Positions 9,752 through 22,900 of a stretch of DNA of 37,026 nucleotides are shown in pieces. How positions within the stretch are numbered: position 1 is the first letter of the stretch; every line of letters begins with the position of its first letter. The notes under the pieces are model-generated. The model made no database searches. It saw only the letters and a list, made by a program, of their open reading frames with translations, and was not told the DNA's origin. Position numbers and translations under genes: made by a program. Origin of the DNA: Silene noctiflora (Eukaryota > Streptophyta > Magnoliopsida > Caryophyllales > Caryophyllaceae); contig VHZZ01000909.1 of assembly GCA_009801015.1 (NCBI GenBank), positions 72,121 through 109,146 of the forward strand, in the 5' to 3' direction.

Positions 9752-12700
9752 TCATGTGTCCTGCTGATTTACAGACTTCTCAGCCTCGAGTTTCCTTAGT
9801 GAAGTCGAACTCAGCTTATCGCCACTCGTTTCTTCTGAAACTAAATCTACAACTTCAATCTGCAAATAGCAGATGCATAAGCAAAATTTTAACAGTTGCA
9901 GAAACAGGAAGGCAATTGATTAGCAAGCACAGAACAATACCTTTAATTCAGACAATCCTTTTTCAGATCTCCTTCGGTTGACTGATAGTCCGCCAGGGAA
10001 TGTCTCCTTGCTGTCAAAGAACCAAGTATAAATAGTGTCATTTTGCCATGTGCTTTTGTGACATTCTAAGGCTACGTGAACAAAGAAACATGACCTGTTC
10101 TTCCAAGTGAAAGTACGCACACATCAAAGTAGGCTCAAATCAGGAAATTTTCTAACGAATGGAAGCTGAAAGGTCAACTTTTGTAGTTTTGTTTACAGCA
10201 TTAGCGGTTTATTTTCACCCAAAGTGGATTCGTGGTGAATCGATTAGAATGTTCAAGAGAGCATCTGTAGTAAATCCAAACGAACTACCCACAATGGGAG
10301 TGATAGTTCCCCCACCATCCCTCCCTTTATCTTCCTTTCACCGCCATAAATTATGTTCTGAGCTCCATTATATTCCGTAACAATTAACTCTAATACAAAC
10401 AAGCCTTATCACCAACATTCTCAATTAAATACAACTTGAAATTTAAATGCTGGATAGCAAACTCTACTGGCAGATTCAGTGGAAAAATGATAATCTGAAT
10501 TTAGTAAGTATAACTAACTATACACACTTCTAAACAAGTTTCAAAATTACCTGACTATGATGGCCTCCAAATTCTCATCAATGATTGAAGGACCATAGGG
10601 ATCTGTGATAGGTTCTACTTCCACAATGAGCCCTGGTTTAATAGACTGCAGAAACATTACATAGAAGAATAACCTATCAGAGAATCGAAGCCTTAATTAA
10701 ACACAAGTAAGAATATGAAACGGTTAAACCTCCATACAAGTAATAGATAAGAACTAAGCACTAGAACTTCATTGTTATGGAATGAAGGAGATGACACCAA
10801 GGACCCACCGCCCCATTACCATAACCAGAAACATAATTCAGAGTTTTTTTTCCCTTCTGAAGTTGCAATTGTTGTCAGCTAAGAAGTAATCTTAAAAAAG
10901 AAAAGCACCTTAATATATTGTTCCACATTCTGCATCCTTTTCTCGATAGGCTCTATCAAATCTGCATACTGAAAAGTGGTTCAGAGAAGAATTAGAAAAG
11001 CGTAAAAATACTAATGGACTTGCGAAGAAACCATTAAAAAGGTAAATAATGACACAACTTTGATAACATCATGCCCAACTCCCTTTTATAATTTTTGGTA
11101 AATTTCATCTATCATGTTTAATCAGCAAAATTCAAAAGGAGTTCAAGTCTCATGGACATTTAAAAGGAAAATATTTAAAAAAGGGATTGCAAATTCAGCT
11201 CCAATGCCTCCAAGGGACCATTTGTTTGTTAGAACACCTAAAGTGAAAAAACGAGGAAACGTAAACAACTAAATAAAAAGGAAACATTAGCAAAAATGAA
11301 GATTTCCGTTCAAATCGCCAATTCTGCAGTAGTAAGCCTCAAATATCCCGAGAACGAACAGTCTAGGTAATTTATTTCTTTGGGTGGAAGGGGGATTAGA
11401 TATGAGCCAGTTCACCTGTTTCTTAGCTAGCATAGGGCCATCACAAACTCCGACCACGACACGATCTCTAGCAAGATCAGCAGCAGCCTGCTTGAAGAAG
11501 TGTTCCATAAGAGAAGTTAAATAGATACAGGAACGGAATTGTTTTTCATCAGGCAACTAAATTTTATCACAATTTTCATTTCAATCAATTAATAAAACCA
11601 CAAAAATAATACTCCATACATTAGAAAGGACTTTCTGTACCGAGTGAATAACTTCACAGATTTCAATTCCAATACACATCAAATAAACACTGTACACAGA
11701 AATATAATTTCCTCAGAAAAATTATATCTGATTAAGGCGAATAAAAGAGTTAGCAATTATAGTACCGAGTCAAGCAAAATCATTGTAGGGGTCTGTAATC
11801 TGTATTTAAGAAACTAAAACTGCCTAAAAATCTCAAAAAGCCGTCTTGCCCAACCAATTCCTTGAGAATCACGGACATCTTATATTCTTACTCCACTATT
11901 CCCAAGTTTTAACTCAAAGTCTCAAACACATTCAATAGAAGGGTATATAAGAAAAATGATTGTATTGACTTTGCCCAAATTCACCCAACCTCATGCCAGC
12001 TTCCGACTCAAAAACATACAAACATGCTCTGTATGTTGCAGCATGTTGTTTGCTGTATCAATTCATTCATTTGGAAAACACCAACCTCACATTTCGCCAT
12101 GAAAGAGCATCATTTTTTCAAGTTTTTCTCTACATTTTTATTTAACATGGTAAACAAAGTTGGCATCTTTCTCATCAAAGATAGATAATTTTAAGTTTGA
12201 CACATGTTTGCACTGCAGTAAATTCAAAATATTTGTTGGGTTTGCAGCCGATTTCTGCAGGCGCCCGAAACAGGTCAGAAGGAGGTAGATAAGATAAGAC
12301 ATGCAGTAAAAACTGGAACCCAATTTCAAGAAGGATGGAAGTCCTTTTTGGAACCTTCTTACTGTCACTCCTATTTAGGACGATCAGGGCTGTACCATCA
12401 AATTTACTGGGCACGTTTTTTTACTCTCCTCTTTTTATATAATGGGTTGGTTTTATTTTTCATTATTGATGCTCAGATTTCTAGCATTACTGGTTTAATT
12501 CGAAGATATATCACATTATCTATCACCATTGAGCTATAGGAAAAACCAACAAACGACGTCCTTAAAAAACATGGGCATCCTAGTCCACCAAACAATTTGC
12601 GACCGCAAACGAATTTGTTGACATTCATGAAAATCACCATGCAATACCTCACCTTGATCAACAGGTTAGACATCGAAATTAACTGACCTCAAAATAACAT

Positions 12701-13201
12701 GAAATTTCTATTGTTGCTAAAACTACCCAACACAATTTCCCAATTATTGTCCCAAAAACTCAATCTTTTGACTCATCTATCTCAAACCAATAACTTCTCA
12801 CAGATAATAGCTAAACCCAATTACCAAAATTAGCTGCTTAAACGATCAAACACCTATGCTCATAAACCCACAAACTACAATTAACCAAGATTTCAAATTC
12901 TCAAACCAAAAAGTAAATTAGCTCAATTTGTATAATCAATTCCTCAAATGCGGGCGCTAGAACGTCAAATCCTGGTTTCGTCACTGTTTATAATCAATTA
13001 AAACTAAGAATATAAGAACAGAAAAGAAAAGGGGAGAAGGAAAACCTTGAGAAAAAGGCGGTGGCCGGCATGTAAACGGTCGAAAGTGCCACCAAGGACG
13101 ACGGCGGTGTAAGAATCGGGAGGAGAGAAAGTGCAGTTTGGTAGAGATTGAGAAATAGAGGAAGAAGAAGATGAAGAATCTAGTTGTAATTGAGGGTCCA
13201 T
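9752..13201 (-). CDS. COAD: Phosphopantetheine adenylyltransferase (coenzyme A biosynthesis)
   Basis: Six minus-strand exons: 13046-13201, 11416-11487, 10909-10968, 10551-10645, 9941-10010, 9752-9859. They total 561 nt and 186 aa, all in frame with GT-AG borders. The enzyme transfers AMP from ATP to 4'-phosphopantetheine to make dephospho-CoA, the penultimate step of CoA synthesis (EC 2.7.7.3). It has the nucleotidyltransferase signature [11 protein letters not shown] (residues 37-47, with a [TH]xGH-type end), then [33 protein letters not shown], and the ISSTxLR-type motif as KLSSTSLRK (about 166-174). This order matches plant COAD, which is usually about 176 aa. The start is the only ATG in frame upstream of the core. 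The extra length is an N-terminal leader with seven consecutive Ser (9-15). Intron 1 is about 1.56 kb and holds nothing recognisable. Activity is presumed from intact motifs. Confidence 0.93.
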
Positions 13202-14056
13202 ATTAGTTTTGCTAATTGGGGCTAAATTCAGAGTCTAGTTGTAATTGTACTACTACTCGCTACTTTGTTGATATTGACTGGTCGGGGTTTGGTGGGTAGT
13301 GGGAACTAAATTTGATATCCACTTCTAATTGTTTAACGGAAAATTAAAACCAAACACTTATTTAAGACAACTATCCATTCCGTCCTAAGTTTATGAATTA
13401 GGACGGGTTAAATATTATACCAAAATATTTTATTTTTTTCTATGCATTTTTATACCCGTCTTAGCCTTAGGACAGATAATGTTTTAAGGAAGACTTACTC
13501 GAAAACCAATGTATAGGCAACTCACGAATGAAGAATGTTTCCAAATTCCAAGTGGAGTGACCAATTATTTACCTGATTCAAAATTAGAATACAGATAGGT
13601 AATGGGTAATACATTTGGGTTAATGTTGAGTTACTACCGTATGAGCCTGATACAAATTTCTTATTTACATAAATGGGTTATAATCGAGTCGATTGAAGTG
13701 GTAATTTACCTAACCTTTTTCTAAAACATATTGTGTAAATATAATCCATCGTTTTAGGTTAATGAGTTATACAAGTTAGTTAAATTAATGAGTTAAATGG
13801 ATTATATGGTTTAAAAGGGTCAATTTTTAACTCTATTTAGTGATAAATGTATTAAATAAGTTGTGTTGGGTTATAGAAAAATAAATTGGTCAAGTTAGTT
13901 TGAGACGGTCAACGACATGCTCAGGTAATTGCGCCCGGTTTGAATTGAGAAGATAATGAACAATTTAACTTACACGGATACCATCCAATCCCCCTTACTA
14001 CTAAGAGAATAAAAATTCTTTTAGTTTTCCCTCCAAAAGGCATCTAGCTAAATAAG
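13202..14056. other. Spacer upstream of PPAT, up to the assembly gap
   Basis: The first 100 bases or so should contain the PPAT 5' UTR and promoter, though no clear TATA box is seen. At about 13360-13490 the words CGTCCTAA, TTAGGACGGG and CCCGTCTTAG pair with each other, forming a weak foldback. About 13560-13900 is AT-rich with repeated GGGTTA/GAGTTA words. No gene is supported. Confidence 0.4.
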
Positions 14057-14669
14057 NNNNNNNNNNNNNNNNNNNNNNNNNNNNNNNNNNNNNNNNNNNN
14101 NNNNNNNNNNNNNNNNNNNNNNNNNNNNNNNNNNNNNNNNNNNNNNNNNNNNNNNNNNNNNNNNNNNNNNNNNNNNNNNNNNNNNNNNNNNNNNNNNNNN
14201 NNNNNNNNNNNNNNNNNNNNNNNNNNNNNNNNNNNNNNNNNNNNNNNNNNNNNNNNNNNNNNNNNNNNNNNNNNNNNNNNNNNNNNNNNNNNNNNNNNNN
14301 NNNNNNNNNNNNNNNNNNNNNNNNNNNNNNNNNNNNNNNNNNNNNNNNNNNNNNNNNNNNNNNNNNNNNNNNNNNNNNNNNNNNNNNNNNNNNNNNNNNN
14401 NNNNNNNNNNNNNNNNNNNNNNNNNNNNNNNNNNNNNNNNNNNNNNNNNNNNNNNNNNNNNNNNNNNNNNNNNNNNNNNNNNNNNNNNNNNNNNNNNNNN
14501 NNNNNNNNNNNNNNNNNNNNNNNNNNNNNNNNNNNNNNNNNNNNNNNNNNNNNNNNNNNNNNNNNNNNNNNNNNNNNNNNNNNNNNNNNNNNNNNNNNNN
14601 NNNNNNNNNNNNNNNNNNNNNNNNNNNNNNNNNNNNNNNNNNNNNNNNNNNNNNNNNNNNNNNNNNNNN
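14057..14669. other. Assembly gap (613 N)
   Basis: A continuous run of N. It begins just downstream of the peroxidase 3' UTR, so the poly(A) region of that gene is probably missing. Nothing can be said about its content, and the N count may not equal the true gap size. Confidence 0.99.
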
Positions 14670-14718
14670 AACAACAAACACCATAAAAATTACAAAGTTG
14701 TTGAAATCACAAACTCAA

Positions 14719-16273
<1,555 letters not shown>

Positions 16274-16371
16274 TTCTCACAATATAAGCTAGATATACTA
16301 CTAGAAGATGTGTAAGAGAATTTGTTTTACAATAAGTTTATGAGTTATGGCATAAAATACGAAGTTGTTCT

Positions 16372-16378
16372 TATATAG
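16372..16378 (-). promoter_or_regulatory. TATA box of the peroxidase gene
   Basis: On the minus strand ACTATATAAGAAC lies about 100 bp upstream of the peroxidase ATG at 16273. This is the expected place for a core promoter with a 60-70 nt leader. Confidence 0.6.
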
Positions 16379-16702
16379 TTGCTTAAGTTTTGAGGTTTGA
16401 AGATGCAGTTAAATATAGCCAACGATGTCGTTTGCATGCGGCCAAAATAGCGCGGTTTAAAATTGCATGTTTGTAGCTGTTTTTTTGGTTTGTACGTACG
16501 TATGCAATTATTGGATTAAATTAAAAAGTACATTGGTGTTAGTTATAGAGTTAACTTATACAGTATGACTTTGGAAGCCAACGAAAGAGTTTGGCCAGGT
16601 AAGGTCCAAGTTTCTGAACATCAAATTGATAATGTTGGCTTATACCCCTAGATGCATTGACGTGTTTACCAGCTTCTACTCGAAATGAAAATTTCCGGGT
16701 AA

Positions 16703-16805
16703 TACTCCCTAAGTTCCGATCAATTTTGTTTTGACTTTGATTAAAATATATTTATAAATAATAAAAGAACAGTAAACAAATGAATGGAACCGAGAAAAAG
16801 TAGTA
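16703..16805. mobile_element. Stowaway-like MITE
   Basis: The element starts TACTCCCTAAGTTCCGATCA. Its right end (AAACAAATGAATGGAACCGAG...AGTAGTA) is an imperfect reverse complement of the TACTCC...CATTTGTTTAC pattern seen in the other CTCC-type elements of this window. About 103 bp, non-coding. Confidence 0.5.
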
Positions 16806-16936
16806 TTGCTTAATTATGTTTTCAATAGTAAAAAGTCGTTAACAATTTCATTATAGGTTTTGACGTTCTTGGTTAAAAATGTCAAATTTAAAAAACTTAA
16901 AATTTGGATTGTTGAATGGTCAAAATTAATTGCATA

Positions 16937-17040
16937 TGAGCTAGTGGTTTAAACGGGGGTATTGTTGAGAATATGTCTCAGGTTCGAATCTCTCCTCTCC
17001 TTTATTGTAATGTAAGGTTGGAATCTTGGACATAGATATA
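16937..17040 (+). mobile_element. Possible tRNA-derived SINE fragment
   Basis: TGAGCTAGTGGTTTAA at 16937-16952 resembles a pol III A box. GGTTCGAATCTC at 16981-16992 is a strong B box, about 30 nt further on, the spacing expected in tRNA-derived SINEs. No tRNA cloverleaf can be folded around them. Ends and target-site duplications are not clear. Confidence 0.4.
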
Positions 17041-17047
17041 TAAGACA

Positions 17048-17276
17048 TACTCCCCCGTTCCGGACACACGGCCATTTGTGTACCTATTCAATTTTAGATT
17101 GTCTTAGTCAATTATTTATATTTTTTATTTTGGAAATGTTTTTGTTGAACAATTTAATTAATCCCACCCTCGATTTAGTCCATTTATTATTAAATAAGTG
17201 GTCATCTCCTATTTTCTTATCTTTGTATCAAAATTAAAGATAAACAAATGACAGAGAGTTGGGGACGGAAGGAGTA
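17048..17276. mobile_element. Stowaway-like MITE, 229 bp
   Basis: It begins TACTCCCCCGTTCCGG and ends GGGGACGGAAGGAGTA, which are inverted CTCCYYCCGTYCC ends bounded by TA. The interior is AT-rich, with AAGATAAACAAATGACAG near the right end matching the CATTTGTTTA arm of sibling elements. Confidence 0.7.
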
Positions 17277-17760
17277 GATAAAATCAAAGGAGATGATGAT
17301 ATAATTATGCAAAGGAAATTTTGGATTTGTCACATTGTAGTAGTTACATACTTACATGTGAGGCAGGGTGGAAGTAGAAGATGATGATATAATTGGGGAA
17401 TCCTGTGCGTTAGTTAGCTCTACCACTTGTCTAAACTATACTTAAAAATTATCATACCAAGGTGACTATGAATCTCGTATTCTCGTGTACAGCTATTGAT
17501 TCACTACCATCCCAACATTATACCATCCACAAAAAAAATTTGTTAGGGTTTTCGGTTTTTTATGTCATACTCTTATATTTTTTGAATTCTATGATGTAAT
17601 CCTAAGTTTCTTACTTATTTTTTCATAATGACCTCTTTTAAATCTCTATTAACTTTATTACTATTAAATAACCATACTTTAACCTTTATTTTGACTCATT
17701 AATGTTATATCATCATCCTATAGAGAACATCACAAATCACTTTTAATAAGCACAAACAAC

Positions 17761-17920
17761 TACTCATCCTAGTCTCTATGTTGGTTTCTCTTTCCTTTTC
17801 GGTGCTAGTTGAGTGCTGGTTCTCCTTTCCTTATTTGGTAAGTTTTGTGTGGTCCAAATTCATTTCCTTAATTTTAATGCTCAAAGGAAAGAGAACCAAT
17901 ATTCAGACTATGAGGGAGTA
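17761..17920. mobile_element. MITE with GGTTTCTCTTTCC inverted arms
   Basis: The left end (TACTCATCCTAGTCTC...TTGGTTTCTCTTTCC) and the reverse complement of the right end (TACTCCCTCATAGTCTG...TTGGTTCTCTTTCC) align over about 35 nt. The element is about 160 bp and bounded by TA. Its arms differ from the other CTCCGT elements, so it is a separate subfamily. Confidence 0.6.
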
Positions 17921-18539
17921 TTAAAAACCTCTGTTATGGAGCATGAAATGATATTGAAGATTTGATAAATTGAGTTAAATTCGTATACTATTTGGTGGGT
18001 TAATGGGCAATTCGGCGAACTAATAAGTAAATGAGTAGTTACTGAGTAATTGAAAGGTAAATAAACGGTTTAATAGATCAATTAAGAAACTAAATTAGCG
18101 AGTAGGGTCATGATATAGACTAAGATATAGAATTTAGAGGCACCCCATATAATTTAAAAAATGTAGGAATACAACATAGAAAATCGAAAAACGCATGATA
18201 CACGGTAGTATATCCCAAAAAATTGGATTATAGGACCATCTAATGTTTTTCTAACATTTTTTAAATACTAATGCAGGGTTGGTAATTCAATCTTCAAATC
18301 CAAAATCAGTAGCCCAAGTGCATAATCTATAGAGGGCCCAAATCAATGGCCCAGTGCATATTTTTAGACGCGTACTGACAAGCATTGGCTTTTTTTTTTT
18401 TTTTTTTTTTGTTAGCGCACTATATCTCGGGTAATACTTGTCATCCCAATTTCACGATAAGAGTAAGAGATCTCTTACAACTTGAGCCAACTTTTATTCT
18501 TAATTTTAAGTTTCCTTATAATAGTCACTAGTTCACTAT

Positions 18540-18770
18540 AGGGCCGGTCAAACATAAGGGTTGACCCAGCCGGCCCGCCCCTTCGACCACTTTCGGCCTC
18601 GACCCGCATGTAGCTCGGCCCAACCCTCTCTCGGGTCGATTTCGAGTCCATAATATTAAACCCGGACCCGCTCCCGACCCGCCCTCGGTTCACTTATTTC
18701 CCGTCCGGCCCGGCCAGCATGAATCCCGGCCCAACCTATCCCCTATCCTGAGCCAGTTTCGAGTCCCCTA
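18540..18770. repeat. GC-rich island of degenerate GGGTC / CCCGACCC words
   Basis: The stretch is strikingly GC-rich in AT-rich surroundings and made of recurring GACCCG, GGCCCG, CTCGGC and GGGTCGA words without a fixed period. Similar words occur at 9150-9240 and 28100-28340. An open frame across it is explained by its composition and matches no protein family. Confidence 0.5.
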
Positions 18771-19362
18771 CCATTTTTATTAGGCTAATGTCACTCAAGG
18801 TGAAAAAATAAATCCTCCTTATACTAAAAGAATAAGGATTATGAAATGTTTTTCCTCTCAAATCACTTCTTTAATTAAGGAAAGAAATAAGATTGATTTG
18901 TTTCCATTAAACCATTATCCTTTTATCATATTTTCTTTTCATCAAAGTATAATTTTGTTATTAAACTTTAAAATATAATTATTGATTGAAATAAAATAAT
19001 TTGATATAAACTCATAAATTATATATTGCTAAGTTTTTCATTTGGAGCTATTATTAATGATTGGACACATAATTACCTATAAAAAATTAAACTATAAGCT
19101 CCTATGATTAGCTTATATGATACTCCATTAAGTTTTTCATTTGGAGTAATTTTTTTTTTTTTTTGAGAAAATTCATAAATAGACATCATTAATTAATTTC
19201 GAGTTAAAAAAGAAAAAAAAAATCATTAGAATACGCTTTTTTATTTTTTCCTCCAATTAAAATACTTTTACGTGAAATATGAAGATTAATAACGAGTCAA
19301 TTTAAAATATAACTAAAACACACTAAAAATAACAAACTTATGCATTGGGCAGAATTTGGCGG

Positions 19363-19600
19363 TTCATGGATTATACATCTGAGGTAGTACCTCTTAATAT
19401 CGATTTTCTGAGTTTTATATTAAAACTTTTGAGTTTTATTTTAAATGTCATGAGTTTGTAGTAGTAAGTTTTTGAGTACATTTATTTAAACCATTAAACT
19501 AAAAAAATAATATAATATTACTCAAAAACTATATTTGAAAATACTAATATGCTCAGAAACAATGTGTATATACTCAAAAATTAAATCATTTTTCTCAGAA
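19363..19600. repeat. 21-nt-period AT-rich repeat locus 2
   Basis: It starts with TTCATGGATTATACATC at 19363. GAGTTT-type units follow at 19410, 19431, 19452 and 19474 (spacing 21, 21, 22 nt). After about 19500 the sense flips to ACTCA/GCTCA units. It shares this unit and the leading motif with the other 21-nt-period loci in the window. Confidence 0.5.
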
Positions 19601-19931
19601 TTTGGACTAATAATAAGATACACATATAATTAAGTTGCATTTAAGTATTAAACAAAAGTAAAGTGACATTGCCTAAATTTTTTGTAGTCAAAATTCTTGT
19701 TTTTATTTTATTTTAACGAAAAATAAAATCTCTCAGAAAAATGGCATCAATCGTCTACAATTGGCCACGCCAGTAGCTTAAGAACTTGAGCACTCAGTCT
19801 CAAACACACACACTGTCTTCTTCTGCTATTCTCCACATAAAATAACGGCTTCACCTTCTTGATTACTTATTGAAACAACCTACTTAATTAACTTGTAATT
19901 ATTCAATTTCTTTAGGAAACAATTCTAAGTA

Positions 19932-22900
19932 ATGTCTTGTTCAATTTGCCTTACATCCTCTAATCCTGCATTCAAAACCCAACTTGTGCTTCTTAATTCC
20001 AAGGGGTTTATATCTCCTGCTAGATTTTGTCTTCCTGCAGGTAATTTCCCGTCTCTAATATTTCGGGTACGGGGTTCGGATGTACGCAGTCTTATAATTA
20101 ATTTGTGTACCACTAATTATAATGGGTTTGGTTAGTCAAGTTGGTTTGCACATAAAATATATGAAAGGTGAGATCTTTATTTATTTTTATGTTGAAATGA
20201 TTAATTTTTTTTTTTTGTGGGTGAAAATTGAAGGGAGAAAAGGTGAAATTGGTAGAAGAGGAATTGCATTAGGAGGAATTGTTGCTGCTGGAATTTCAGC
20301 TATGGAATCATCCATTGCTACTAAACCTGTTCCTGGTAACTGTTTTTCCTGTCATTTATGTTTGTTAAGATGAAGTGTGACTGTAGAGTGTAATAGGAGT
20401 AACATATTGTGTATAATCGATGCTCGGTTCGTGTTTTCTCGTTTCCTGTTGTGCGAAGACCATCTCAACCGCAACCTTAAGGGGATGGTTGAGGTCCAAT
20501 CAACGGTTCTTATACCTTAACACGCCCCCTCATTCGAATGCCCTTCGGACTTGAATAGTGGATAATGCATAAGCCCTCCCATACCATGCTCTGAGTTCTG
20601 AAATTCCACTTGTGAAAATTTGGAGGCCCCCAAGATTCGAACTTGGGACCAGGCTCTGATACCATGTATGGTAGAGAGGAGGGAGAAGGAAAACTGTGAC
20701 CGTGACGGTGGGACTGTGAGGGTGGATAGGGTGAGCGGAAGCGAGAGATATTTTATAGGTTTTTCATTGTTTTACCTCAGATCGACAGTTTCAAATGATA
20801 ATTGATGTTTGCCAAACCCAAATCATTTTTAGACTATGGCTTTGTTGTCTAAATGCACGTTGAGTAGTGGACTAGTGGAATGTAGGCAAATTTAATTTGG
20901 AGAGTCAGCTCTTCAGCTGAATTCGGCTTTACTGAACTGAAAACTCTTGGTTTAGTTTTAGTCTGAGTGATTGAGCAGCTTAGTAGAGTATATTGTTGAT
21001 GGTCAGCAGTACGAATGTGATATACTTGTGAGTGATGAAGTTTCACTAACTATCAGGCTTGGAAAGACTGCCATTCAAATCGGAAGGATACAATTTTTGG
21101 ACATGGAGAGATCGCAAAATACATTACGTGGAGCAAGGAGAGGGGCCTCCAATCGTGCTTATCCATGGCTTTGGTGCTTCTGCATTCCATTGGAGGTATC
21201 CTTTACGTTTCTGATAATGAGTATATAAATAGCTAGGGTGCATTTTCGGTTTTCCAGCTAAAAATTTACTCACAAGTCATGATCATAAACATCTACTAAT
21301 ACGGAACCTAATCTACTCCCCTTTGTTCGAGCTATTTCCGACACAATCCTAAATCTCCCTGACAAATTTTGAAGAATGTTGTGGCCTGAATGTATGCAGT
21401 AGTATTCTAGTACGTTTGAACAAAGCCTTCTCAGTTCTGATTCTTTGTTTGTATATGCAACAGCAGTAGGGCTTAAAGTCTTTTCTTTTCTAAGTGTAGG
21501 TATAACATACCCGAGTTAGCTAAAAGTTACAAGGTCTATGCAATAGACTTGCTGGGTTTCGGATGGAGTGAGAAGGCGATCATTGATTACGATGCTATTG
21601 TTTGGAGGGACCAAGTGGTGGATTTTCTCAATGAAATAGTTAAAGAACCTGCCGTTGTAGTGGGGAACAGGTAAGCCACTATTCTATGTAGATATATGTC
21701 ATTTGTGCATTTATCACTAATTGTTACGGTGGGTTGAGTTTCATGCATTGTGCGGCATACTTTGGTGATAAACTCACTATTTCTCTCTGCTGTTCGTATG
21801 GAGGCCGAGGTTAAACTTGCGTAAATACGGGTGATAATTAATGCAAATGTTTTTTAACAGATTATCTTCTGTAAGTATTAATTTGACTTTTCACTTCCGG
21901 ATTCATGCCCGTGTTACTGGCTAGACATGACACTCTAGGATATGAGTATGGAATCCAGCATCGACCCTCACCAAACGAACATTGCTCATAGCAGACAAAA
22001 TGGAGTCTCGCTTGACAAAAGTAGAGGATGTGAGGGTGTGTAATTCATTTTGTAGAAGTTTTATTGATTTTAAGATTTATGTCCTAAAAAACTCTCTTAG
22101 TCACTTTCAAGTGCTTCGAGTATTTTGAATTTAGAGTTATATATCATTTTTAATGATGTGTCCTATATCTCACTTCGGGTTGGTTCATCTGTCTCAAGAC
22201 TCTCAACCAACAACTGATTCTTGACAAGTTGGACAGTTGGATATGTACCCATGTTAGTCACAGGTACTCGAGTAGAATGTTATGACTTATGTTTCTCATG
22301 TCGGATATTTAACAAAGTGATGTGTTAAAGTGTTTTCATTGTATACTAGAGGAATTTCTGTACTCTAAATAATAACTCTAATAGTCTAATGCATGCTCCT
22401 TCTGCAGTCTTGGAGGCTTTACTGCACTGGCAGTAGCAGCAAGCTTACCTGAAAAAGTAGTCGGACTGGTGTTATTAAACTCCGCTGGACAGTTTGGAGA
22501 TCCAAATGCCAAGTCTGATGAATCTCAAGCTAACTTTTTGCAGCAGCTCATAGTAAAGCCTCTTAAGGAAGCTTTCCAGCGTGTGGTTCTCGGGTTTTTA
22601 TTCTGGCAGTCAAAACAACCAGCTCGAGTTGAGTCGGTTCTTAAAAGCGTGAGTTTCTAGCACCCTGAATTCCAAGTCAATTTGTCTTTTGATCCTTAAG
22701 AAACCAATACATTGAAAAGAAAGGACATCGCTCTCACATAATCACACATTTCTGCTTACACACTAAATGCAAATTATTAGACTACCGTACCTTGAAAAAA
22801 ATCTACTCCGTATTAGACCACCTTTATCTTTAGACTTAACATGAGTACCACCAATAAAATATAGGAGTATTATCTTGTTTGCCAATTCAGACTCTCAATT

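Larger units (their letters stand above)
16380..19931. other. Repeat-rich spacer between divergent peroxidase and hydrolase genes
   Basis: No gene is supported across this 3.5 kb. It contains the peroxidase promoter at its left end, three MITE-like elements (16703-16805, 17048-17276, 17761-17920), a SINE-like tRNA-type promoter pair (16937-16992), a T-run (about 18391-18410), a GC-rich GGGTC/CCGGCCC island (18540-18770) and a 21-nt-period repeat locus (from 19363). The last 150 bases before 19932 should hold the hydrolase leader. Confidence 0.55.

Noticed and set aside
10159..10380. 73-codon plus-strand open frame antisense to PPAT intron 4
   Set aside because: Lies in an intron of a minus-strand gene, no family resemblance, no promoter or splice support.
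14001..14684. Long minus-strand open frames spanning the N run
   Set aside because: Artefact of unknown bases; nearly all codons are undefined.
18475..18693. Minus-strand open frame across the GC-rich island
   Set aside because: Explained by lack of stop codons in GC-rich low-complexity DNA; the protein is Arg/Gly/Ser filler without a recognisable domain.
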